NCBI GenBank assembly: GCA_032128395.1
Contig: JAQBGV010000215.1
Span: 1-13,206, forward strand
From: JAQBGV01 sp032128395
GTDB lineage: Bacteria > Planctomycetota > UBA8108 > UBA1146
Direction: 5' to 3'
DNA length: 13,206 nt
The translations under genes were made by a program, and so were the position numbers. This document shows positions 6,958 to 13,177 of this stretch, one piece after another. How positions within the stretch are numbered: the stretch's first letter is position 1; every line of letters begins with the position of its first letter. Under the pieces are notes generated by a model, which had not been told where the DNA came from, did not search any database, and was given only the letters and a program-made list of their open reading frames with translations.

Positions 6958-8350
6958 AGCGGCGAAAGTCGTCGCGTTCGCGCTTTCTCTCCTGGCTGGA
7001 GAGATCCACGCCGGCGAGAGCGTGCTGCTCACCCGCGAGGAGGCGCTCGTGCGGGCACTCCCAGGCGCGGTGCGATACGAGTGCGTGGCGATCCGGCTCA
7101 CGCCCGAGGAGCGACGAGCGCTCCGGGAGGATCGGGGGATCTCGGTGCCCGGAATCCCTCAGATTCTCTTCCGCGGCTTCGACGCCGCGGGGAATCCGGT
7201 CGGCATCGCCGCCATCGTCGAGGAAATCGGCAAGTTTCGCCCGATCACCTTCGTGGTCGCCCTCGATCCCGAGCGAAGAGTTCGTGACGTCGCGGTGATG
7301 GTATACCGAGAGAGTCACGGTGGTGAGATCACGCGCACGCGGTTCCTCCGACAGTTTGGTGGGAAGCAGAGCGGCGATCGTCTCCGCCTGCAGCGGGAGA
7401 TCATGAACATCAGCGGTGCGACTCTCTCCGGACGCGCCACGATTCGCGCGGTCCGGCGGGTGTTCGCAGTGGTCGATGCGCAAGCCGCCCGACCGGAGGG
7501 GCTAGACGGCCTCGATTGGACCGCCGCGCCCGCCCCGGAAATCTCGAGTGCTCCCATCGGGCCGTTCGTCGAACGACGACCGGCGATGGGAACGGTGCTC
7601 GAAGTGTCGATCTGGGCGGAGCCCGCACTCGCCAGGCGAGCAGCCCAGGCGGTGCACGATGAAATCGACCAGTTGACGGAACTCCTCGATGGTCGCCGTC
7701 CCACCTCCGACGTCGCGCGACTGCTCGCCGCTCCCGCGGGCACCAAAGTCCACGTCGATCCTGCGACTCTTGCGTGCCTCCGTGCGGCACTCGATCACGC
7801 GAGGCGGAGCGGGGGGGCCTTCGATCCGACCCTCGTCTCGGCAGGATGGCGGGAGGTCGCGATCGACCCGGTCGCCGGGACCGTCACGCGGGGAGACCGA
7901 GTGACGAAGCTCGACCTCGGCGGCATCGGGAAGGGATTCGCCCTCGACCGCGCAGCCGAGCGACTGCGCGAGCTCGGGGCGGAGCGCGCCCTCCTGAACT
8001 TCGGAGGGCAGCTCCTCGCCCTGGAGCCGCCGCCGGGACGGGACGGTTGGCCGGTCGCGGTGGTCGATCCCCGCGAACCCGACACGGTCCTCGAAATGTA
8101 CTCGCTCGCCCGGGCCTCACTCGCCTGTTCGGGCGCTGCGCACCGCGGTGCCCACCTTCTCGATCCCCAGACCGGAGCACCCGCCGCGATCCCGCTGACG
8201 ACCACGATCGTCGCGGACGAAGCGACGACCGCGGACGCATGGTCGACCGCTCTCGCCGTGCTCGGCTCCGCGGGTCTCGCTCGAGCCGGTGCAGTCCCGG
8301 GGATTCGCGAGGCGTGGCTTCTAGAAGAAGTATTGGCGCCAACCCCGTGA
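6923..8350 (+). CDS. Secreted FMN-binding domain fused to ApbE FAD:protein FMN transferase
   Basis: This 475-residue fusion has a Sec-type signal peptide (RRISRAAKVVAFALSLLAGEIHA, cleavage likely after Ala30). Next is an FMN-binding domain like NqrC/RnfG (about 40-185) with the flavinylation motif SGATLS (164-169), in which Thr167 would be the FMN acceptor. Residues about 212-470 form an ApbE domain, which moves FMN from FAD onto such a threonine through a phosphoester bond. ApbE marks are RRPAMGT (218-224), LDLGGIGKGFALD (330-342), NFGGQ (359-363), HRGAHLLDPQTG (407-418) and ADAWST (437-442), where Asp438 and Thr442 fit the metal ligands. Enzyme and acceptor in one chain suggest self-modification. 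The Asp usually three residues before the SGAT serine is Met161 here. ATG 6923 follows GGGTGGA; the gene overlaps the porin gene by 35 bp and ends in a TGA overlapping the next GTG. Confidence 0.92.
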   Translation: MRFSSPSRRISRAAKVVAFALSLLAGEIHAGESVLLTREEALVRALPGAVRYECVAIRLTPEERRALREDRGISVPGIPQILFRGFDAAGNPVGIAAIVEEIGKFRPITFVVALDPERRVRDVAVMVYRESHGGEITRTRFLRQFGGKQSGDRLRLQREIMNISGATLSGRATIRAVRRVFAVVDAQAARPEGLDGLDWTAAPAPEISSAPIGPFVERRPAMGTVLEVSIWAEPALARRAAQAVHDEIDQLTELLDGRRPTSDVARLLAAPAGTKVHVDPATLACLRAALDHARRSGGAFDPTLVSAGWREVAIDPVAGTVTRGDRVTKLDLGGIGKGFALDRAAERLRELGAERALLNFGGQLLALEPPPGRDGWPVAVVDPREPDTVLEMYSLARASLACSGAAHRGAHLLDPQTGAPAAIPLTTTIVADEATTADAWSTALAVLGSAGLARAGAVPGIREAWLLEEVLAPTP

Positions 8351-8919
8351 CGCGATTCTACAAGGAGAAGGGGTTCACACTCGCGCGGGCGGATACTTCG
8401 ACGAAGGTCCTCGTCACCGCGTTCTTGCTATTTGTCCTCGCGGGCGTGGTCATCGCCGCACTTCAATACTCGAGTCGCTCGGGGGGCTTCGGTCCCGGGA
8501 GCGCACGGGAGTGGGTGGGGGGAAACGAGGATGATCTCGACGCGGGTGAAATCCGAGCGCAGAAGGGGGCACGCGAGCTGCTCGCCTTCACGCACGACCA
8601 CATTCTGAGTCTGTCGATGGTGCTGTTCGTCGTGCTCCACCTCGTTCAGCTCACGCCGCTCGCTCCGCGCGGGAAGATCGCGCTGACCTTGATCGGGTTC
8701 GGCGGCCTCGCGGGGACACTGGGTTTGCCGTGGCTGCTCCGCGCCGGCAGCGACGGAGCGGCGCCGCTCCTCATCGGCTGCGGAGTGGCGCTGCTCGCAA
8801 CCCTCTCGATCGGCGCGCTGGTCGTCATCGGCGAGATGTGGTTCTTCGCGAGGTGGCGGCTCAGCAGGGGAGCCCCCGAGCCCCCGCCCGCAGATCCGAT
8901 GTTTCCGACGAGGGACTAG
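8347..8919 (+). CDS. Small four-helix membrane protein with conserved-looking His residues
   Basis: This is a 190-residue protein with predicted helices at about 21-41, 88-104, 111-131 and 139-165, so it should sit in the inner membrane. Between helices 1 and 2 lies a polar loop with GGNEDDLDAGEIRAQKGARELLAF, then THDH (His83, His85) at the start of helix 2, with His98 further along it. From memory, small membrane proteins with a GNE-loop followed by a THxH helix occur in many diderms near flavin or redox genes; their function is not established. The histidines could bind haem or a metal, but this is inference. GTG at 8347 overlaps the preceding TGA (GTGA), implying coupling with the FMN-binding/ApbE gene. 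The frame is open further upstream, but only inside that gene. The tail is Pro-rich (PEPPPADP). Confidence 0.75.
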   Translation: MTRFYKEKGFTLARADTSTKVLVTAFLLFVLAGVVIAALQYSSRSGGFGPGSAREWVGGNEDDLDAGEIRAQKGARELLAFTHDHILSLSMVLFVVLHLVQLTPLAPRGKIALTLIGFGGLAGTLGLPWLLRAGSDGAAPLLIGCGVALLATLSIGALVVIGEMWFFARWRLSRGAPEPPPADPMFPTRD

Positions 8920-8980
8920 ACCGCCAGTTCCAGCGAGTCATCCCGAGCCGAGGGAGCGGAAGCGCGCCTTCAGCGGAGTG

Positions 8981-10096
8981 CTAACCGGGCGATTCCTTCG
9001 CTTCGGCGACCAGAGTCTCGAGCGCGCGATCGATCTCATCTCCGTACGGATCGCGATACCGGATCACCCCTTTGTGGTCGATGATGTAGACCGTCGGCCA
9101 GCCACGCACGTTCCAACGGGTCGCGATCGGTCCGCTGGTGCTCTGGTCCCACCAGTTGCGCCAGGTGAGGTTCTTCTCGCGCACGATCTCACCGATTCGA
9201 TCGCGGTCCGGGTCGCTGTTGACGCCCAAGATCGCGAATGGTTGTCCCTGGTACTTGAGTACGAGCGACCGCTCGTGTGGGTACATCGCCCGGCAGGGCC
9301 CTCACCAATCTCCCCAGAAATCGAGCATCACTACCTTGCCCCGGTAGTCGGAGAGCGAGAACTGGGTACCGCCGATGTCCTCCCCCGTGATCTCCGGTGC
9401 TACTTTTCCGACCCAGAGGTTCTCGAGTTCGAACAGATCCCGTTCGATCTGCGTGCGGTAGCTGAGTTCGCCGTGGAACGCCAGGTCGCCGTACTTCGAC
9501 CGGAGCTCTTCGTAGAGGGCGCGGGCGCGCTCTTGCGATTCGGTCGTCGCGACCCGTCCGGAGAGCGCCAGCCGGGCGAGTCCGTAACCCGCCGCGGCGC
9601 GAGTCTCGTCTCGGGCGGAACGCTGCCACAGCCCCTCGAGGAGACGGACGGTCGGGGGGGAGTTCCCGGCGTAGAACGCGAATCGGACGTGTTCGGGGAG
9701 CGAGACGTGATCGCGGTACGATTCGAGCAGGGTGTCGATCGCCTCGCGCACGTGCTCGTCGGATCGGGGAGAGCGACCCGCGACTTGGAAGACCCACATC
9801 CACGCCTCGACCGCCGCGGCGCTCCCGGCATGCTCCCTCGCGAGATCGACGTAGCGGGACGCGAAGATGGGGACCGGATCCTTGCTCGGGTCGAGGATGA
9901 CCTTCTCGCGCTCTTCGTCGCTCTTCGCCTCCGCGTACCGACGGTAGTATTCGTTCTGCGCGGCTCGGAACTCTTCCTCGAGAGCATTGAGCGCGATCTG
10001 CCCCGCGGTCAGGGGCACGAGATCACCCGTAGGTTGGGCGAGGAGGGGAGTCGCCACGGCAGCGACGAAGATCAGAAGGAGCACGCGGCGGAGCAT
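8981..10096 (-). CDS. Predicted selenoprotein: secreted TlpA/thioredoxin-fold oxidoreductase with W-Sec-G-P-C active site
   Basis: One gene of 371 codons is crossed by a single in-frame TGA (9302-9304), read here as selenocysteine 265. Sec-type signal peptide MLRRVLLLIFVAAVATPLLA is followed by a mostly helical region (about 22-228) of unknown role. A TlpA/AhpC-TSA-like thioredoxin domain (about 232-365) reads GKVVMLDFWGDW-U-GPCRAMYPHE, then LGVNSD (290-295) and GWPT with the cis-Pro (Pro334). Family members have WCGPC, so the TGA replaces exactly the attacking Cys while Cys268 remains. It would reduce or exchange disulfides, or act peroxiredoxin-like, in the periplasm. A SECIS-like hairpin follows the TGA. 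ATG 10096 follows AGGAGGT. The gene lies 22 bp after the acetyltransferase gene. Alternative: a genuine nonsense mutation or a TGC-to-TGA sequence error. No Sec-insertion genes are visible in the window. Confidence 0.82.
9251..9301 (-). promoter_or_regulatory. Candidate bacterial SECIS element downstream of the in-frame UGA
   Basis: On the mRNA strand, ACGAGC-GGUC-GCUCGU (9276 down to 9261) forms a perfect 6-bp stem with a GGUC loop. The loop begins 31 bases after the UGA, within the distance range accepted for bacterial SECIS elements. A GU in the apical loop is the SelB contact in E. coli fdhF, whose loop is also GGUCU. A lower stem may form between GUAC (9284-9281) and GUAC (9254-9251), closing an internal loop. 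The hairpin is entirely inside coding sequence, as in other bacterial selenoprotein genes. Confidence 0.75.
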
Positions 10097-10118
10097 CGGA
10101 CCTCCTCTTCGGGGGCGG

Positions 10119-10706
10119 TTACTCGGCAGGGAACCAGTCTACTCTCAGGATCGCATAGCAGGAGGCGTCCTGCATCTCTCCGCTCGGGGCACGGAGGAAT
10201 TTTCGCAGCCGTCCTTCCTCCTTCAGCCCCGCCTTTTCGGCGATTCTGCCGCTTGCCGCATTCTTCGCATCACACCGCCAGGAGAGCCGCAGCCACGGCC
10301 ACTCCGTGAAACCCCAGGTGACCATCGCCTCCAGAGCCGCGGTGCCGAACCCCTTCCCCGCCTCGCTCGCGCGGATCCACATCCCCATCTCGGCGCTTTG
10401 AAGAGCGAGCGGGCCCTCGCGCAGGTGGTACCCGGCGCCGCCGATCAGACGACGATCATCCGGGGTCCGGATCGCGAGGACGAATTCCTGGGAGAGGAGG
10501 TACCGCCCGCGGAAGGTGCGAACCAGTTGCTCGGCCTCTTCCTCGGTCTGGGTCTCGGTCGCCCACGGCATCCACGGTTGCAGGTGTTCGAACGACTCGA
10601 TCGTCGCCGCGTTCAGCTCGGTCCCGTCTCCGGGGCGGTAGCTGCGCAACAGCACGCGCTCGGCGATGTACTCATCCGGTGCGATGATGGACACGAGCTC
10701 GGTCAC
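10119..10706 (-). CDS. GNAT family N-acetyltransferase, RimJ/RimL-like
   Basis: This 195-residue acetyl-CoA-dependent acetyltransferase begins with the RimJ/RimL-style strand ERVLLRSYRPGDGTELNAA. The acetyl-CoA pyrophosphate loop is EAGKGFGT (115-122). RLSWRCDAKNAASGRIAEKAGLKEEGRLRKFLR (140-172) is the usual motif B region of this subfamily. Members acetylate protein N-termini or small molecules; the substrate cannot be told. GTG at 10706 follows AAGGAGAGGG, and this Shine-Dalgarno lies in one arm of a 7-bp hairpin. The gene is 54 bp downstream of the Cys-rich FeoB-partner gene and 22 bp upstream of the selenoprotein gene, so it may belong to the feoB transcript. Confidence 0.88.
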   Translation of the reverse strand: MTELVSIIAPDEYIAERVLLRSYRPGDGTELNAATIESFEHLQPWMPWATETQTEEEAEQLVRTFRGRYLLSQEFVLAIRTPDDRRLIGGAGYHLREGPLALQSAEMGMWIRASEAGKGFGTAALEAMVTWGFTEWPWLRLSWRCDAKNAASGRIAEKAGLKEEGRLRKFLRAPSGEMQDASCYAILRVDWFPAE

Positions 10707-10717
10707 GGTTTCCCTCT

Positions 10718-10740
10718 CCTTCGGGGTATTCTGCCGAAGG
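10718..10740 (-). promoter_or_regulatory. Hairpin overlapping the acetyltransferase ribosome-binding site
   Basis: CCTTCGG and CCGAAGG form a perfect 7-bp inverted repeat with a 9-base loop. On the mRNA the 3' arm contains most of the AAGGAG of the acetyltransferase Shine-Dalgarno. Folding would therefore reduce translation of that gene. There is no U-run after it, so it is not a standard terminator. Confidence 0.4.
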
Positions 10741-10760
10741 TCGAAGCGGAGGGGAACCGG

Positions 10761-10928
10761 TCAGCGACGCCGCGGCGGGGTAGGCCCGCAACTCGAGCAG
10801 CCGCTCTTCCCCTTGCGCGGGCCGATCCACCTCCGGACGAGGAGGACGGCAACGCCCCCCGCGGCGAGGGTCACGACCCAGGTCTGGGGGTCGGAGATCG
10901 GGAATCCGGCGAGGAGGGGGGCGATCAT
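10761..10928 (-). CDS. FeoB-associated Cys-rich small membrane protein
   Basis: This 55-residue protein has one hydrophobic helix (about 17-31, TWVVTLAAGGVAVLL) followed by a basic stretch and a CSSC motif (44-47) near the C-terminus. Size, topology, Cys pair and position match the FeoB-associated Cys-rich membrane protein family, small partners thought to assist ferrous-iron uptake. Its ATG overlaps the feoB stop as ATGA, and GGGAG lies seven bases before the start. The frame is open further upstream to 11072 but only inside feoB. The Cys pair could bind iron or undergo redox change; this is family-level inference. Confidence 0.85.
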   Translation of the reverse strand: MIAPLLAGFPISDPQTWVVTLAAGGVAVLLVRRWIGPRKGKSGCSSCGPTPPRRR

Positions 10929-12919
10929 CCGTTCGCTCCCGTCATCGCGGTGACCACGCGGAAGGTGATCGCGGCGAGGATCCAGGCGATCGCCGACATG
11001 TAGGTGAATTGCAGGAGCGCCCAGCGCCACCCACCCGCTTCCCGCCGCGTGACCGCGAGGGTCGGCAGGCACTGCATCGCGAGCACGTAGAAGACGAGCA
11101 GCGCGGCGGCCGAAGGGAGATCGAGCAGGGACCTGCCGTCATCGCGCGTCGCGCCCTCGACCATTTCGAACACCCGGGTCTCGTCCTCCACCTCTCCCGC
11201 GCCGAGCGTCACCATCAGCGACGACACGAACACCTCTCGGGCCGCGAAGCTCGACAGGATCGCGATGGAGAGCTGCCAGTCAGCGCCGATCGGCTCGAAG
11301 GCGGGTTCGACAGCACGTCCGATCCGACCCGAGAAACTCACGGAGAGCGCTTCGCGGCCGGCGAGCCGATCCGCCTCGGCGACGAATTCCGCGGCACCCG
11401 AGGAGTCGATACTCTCGATCGCCGCCGCTCGGGCTCGCAATTCGGTGACCGCGGGGCCCTCCTCGGACTTCGGGTACGCCGACAGCCACCAGAGGACGAC
11501 GCAGATCGCGACGATCACTGTCCCTGCCTTCGTCAGGAACGTCAGTCCCCGGTCGTAGGCGGTACGGGCTGCGTTGGTGATCGAGGGGAGGCGGTAGGGA
11601 GGGAGCTCGAGCATCATCGGGCGGCTCCGGCCGCGCAGGAAAGTTCGGCGGAAGAGCAGCGCGGTGAGGAGCGCGGCGATTCCCCCGAGCAGATAACAGC
11701 CCGCGAAGGCGAGTCCGGCGAGAGCCGGTCGCCCGGCGAAGAGGAATCCGATCAAGAGGGTGTAGACCGGCAGGCGCGCGCTGCAGCTCAGGAACGGTGC
11801 GACCAGGATCGTCGCCAGTCGGTCCCTCCGATCGGGGATCAGCCGGCTGCAGAGGATCCCGGGGATCGCGCACGCGTGGCTCGACAGGAGCGGGACGAAC
11901 GCTTGCCCCGGGAGGCCGAAGGGGCGAAGGAGTCGGTTCGCGACGAACGCGGCGCGGGCGAGGTACCCGGTGTCCTCGAGCAGGGTCAGGAGGAAGAAGA
12001 GCAGGCAGATCTGCGGGAGGAAGACGACGGTGCCCGCGACCCCACCGACGACGCCGTCGACGAGGAGATCGCGAACCGCCCCCGCGGGGAGGGTGGTCGT
12101 GATCGCGCCTCCGAGGACGCCGAAGAGTCCTTCGATCCAGCTCATCGGATAGGTCGCGAGCCAGAAGATCGTCGCGAACAGTCCCCCCATCGTCAGCAGG
12201 AACGCGAGCACCCCGAGGACCGGATGGGTGAGCGCTCGGTCGAGGCGGTCGGTGGCGTGGTCGGGAGGGACGGGAATCGACTCAGTCACCCGTTCTGCGA
12301 GACTCTGCGCCCACGCTTCGGACGCGGCGTGCCCCTTTCCCCCCGGCGGTGCGGCGATGATCGCGGCGGCGTCGAGGGCCGCGACGACTTCGTCGATCCC
12401 CTCCCCGAGCCGCGCGTTCATCGGAACGACAGGGGCGCCAAGAGCCTCGGCGAGCGCGCCGGCATCGACCGGCCGTCCGCGGCGCTCGGCGATGTCTCCC
12501 ATCGTCAGCGCGACCACGATCGGGAGACCCGTTCCGATCGCCTCGGCGAGCAGGGTCAGGTTGCGGACCAGGTTCGAGGCGTCGAGGACGACGAGCACGG
12601 TCGCGGGGGGGGGGGCGCCGAGCCCACCTTCGAGGAGCTTGCGGCAGAGTCGACTCTCGGGCAGTTCGAGATCGAGCGAGTAGGTCCCCGGCAGATCGAC
12701 GATGCGGAGCTCGCGATCGCCGTGGCGCGCGACACCGACGCGAGCATCCGCGGTGATGCCGGGGTAGTTCGCAACGTGTGCGCGCAGTCCGCAGAGGCGG
12801 TTGAAGAGACTCGTCTTGCCGGTGTTCGGATTTCCCAGCAGAGCGACGCGTCCCGGGGCGGGGGGGGCGGCGATCGTGGAGCCTGGACCCGAGTGTGCGT
12901 GCGAACGCTCGCGAGCCAA
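10925..12919 (-). CDS. feoB: Ferrous iron transport protein B (FeoB)
   Basis: This is the inner-membrane Fe(II) transporter with an N-terminal G domain (664 residues from the chosen start). G1 is GNPNTGKTS (29-37), switch I YPGIT (52-56) and G3 DLPG (75-78). The membrane part carries FeoB hallmarks: LLEDTGYLARAAF, GLPGQAFVPLLSSHACAIPGI and APFLSCSARLPVYTLL, including the two Gate-region cysteines. The start is TTG at 12919, preceded by AAAGGAG at eight bases' spacing; the frame runs upstream to 13081, but only into the tandem repeats. Two guanine-contact motifs are unusual: G4 reads TMGD (139-142) instead of NxxD, and G5 NAR (168-170) instead of SA. A run of eleven C on the coding strand (12605-12615) encodes Ala-Pro-Pro-Pro. 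No feoA is in the window. It overlaps the Cys-rich partner gene by 4 bp. Confidence 0.96.
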   Translation of the reverse strand: MARERSHAHSGPGSTIAAPPAPGRVALLGNPNTGKTSLFNRLCGLRAHVANYPGITADARVGVARHGDRELRIVDLPGTYSLDLELPESRLCRKLLEGGLGAPPPATVLVVLDASNLVRNLTLLAEAIGTGLPIVVALTMGDIAERRGRPVDAGALAEALGAPVVPMNARLGEGIDEVVAALDAAAIIAAPPGGKGHAASEAWAQSLAERVTESIPVPPDHATDRLDRALTHPVLGVLAFLLTMGGLFATIFWLATYPMSWIEGLFGVLGGAITTTLPAGAVRDLLVDGVVGGVAGTVVFLPQICLLFFLLTLLEDTGYLARAAFVANRLLRPFGLPGQAFVPLLSSHACAIPGILCSRLIPDRRDRLATILVAPFLSCSARLPVYTLLIGFLFAGRPALAGLAFAGCYLLGGIAALLTALLFRRTFLRGRSRPMMLELPPYRLPSITNAARTAYDRGLTFLTKAGTVIVAICVVLWWLSAYPKSEEGPAVTELRARAAAIESIDSSGAAEFVAEADRLAGREALSVSFSGRIGRAVEPAFEPIGADWQLSIAILSSFAAREVFVSSLMVTLGAGEVEDETRVFEMVEGATRDDGRSLLDLPSAAALLVFYVLAMQCLPTLAVTRREAGGWRWALLQFTYMSAIAWILAAITFRVVTAMTGANG
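12605..12615. repeat. Homopolymer G11 (C11 on the coding strand) inside feoB
   Basis: Eleven consecutive G on the plus strand lie within the FeoB G-domain coding region, read as GCC CCC CCC CCC on the gene strand. Slippage by one base would truncate FeoB at about residue 105. It is either a mutable tract or a place to suspect read error; the frame is intact here. Confidence 0.9.
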
Positions 12920-12988
12920 GTGGCAGACTCCTTTACGACCAGAGGAGAAGTTCACCCGCTCGCCCGAGATCTGGCACCACGCGGTTCC

Positions 12989-12998
12989 ACCACGTGGT
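12989..12998. promoter_or_regulatory. 10-bp perfect palindrome upstream of feoB
   Basis: ACCACGTGGT is a perfect palindrome 70 bp upstream of the feoB TTG, at the junction with the tandem repeats. It could be a regulator site, but it does not resemble a Fur box, and short GC-rich palindromes arise by chance. Confidence 0.2.
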
Positions 12999-13086
12999 TC
13001 GCAGCGCGCTCCCGAGACCTCGCACCACAGGGCGCCGAATCGTCCTTCGGCGACCCAGGAAGTGCTCGCCGCTCCTGGCACTAAGC
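12996..13086. repeat. 91-bp tandem repeat, copy 1
   Basis: This unit starts at GGTTCGCAG and differs from copy 2 at two bases (C/T at its tenth base, A/C at its twenty-second). It contains CGCCGAA-TCGTCC-TTCGGCG (13033-13052), a perfect 7-bp hairpin, and CCAGGA/TCCTGG arms around 12 bases (13055-13078). The period of 91 is not a multiple of three, so it is not a protein repeat. A degenerate fragment (ctggcaccacgcggttc, near 12971-12987) precedes it. Confidence 0.92.
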
Positions 13087-13177
13087 GGTTCGCAGTGCGC
13101 TCCCGAGCCCTCGCACCACAGGGCGCCGAATCGTCCTTCGGCGACCCAGGAAGTGCTCGCCGCTCCTGGCACTAAGC
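13087..13177. repeat. 91-bp tandem repeat, copy 2
   Basis: This second head-to-tail unit carries the same internal hairpins (7-bp stem at 13124-13143). Apart from two substitutions it is identical to copy 1, which suggests recent duplication or homogenisation. Open frames across it shift between units, so I treat it as non-coding. Confidence 0.92.

Noticed and set aside
8920..8980. Bidirectional terminator between the two convergent operons.
   Set aside because: Only a GAAG/CTTC stem of four pairs, with a mismatch before two more pairs, is present, and no T-run follows.
8981..9286. A separate 101-codon gene starting at the ATG at 9286.
   Set aside because: It lacks the thioredoxin N-terminal strand and active site and has no signal peptide. 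It is in the same frame as, and completes, the upstream gene through the TGA; the ATG is an internal Met (271) of the selenoprotein.
12919..13081. N-terminal extension of FeoB up to 13081.
   Set aside because: The extension is translated tandem repeat, lacks FeoB likeness, and a TTG with an excellent Shine-Dalgarno lies directly before the G domain.
11009..13084. Long open frame (691 codons) antisense to feoB, and a similar 443-codon frame at 8978-10309.
   Set aside because: They lie opposite well-supported genes. Their translations are Arg/Glu/Gly-rich low-complexity sequence with no family likeness, as expected from a GC-rich genome where antisense stops are rare.
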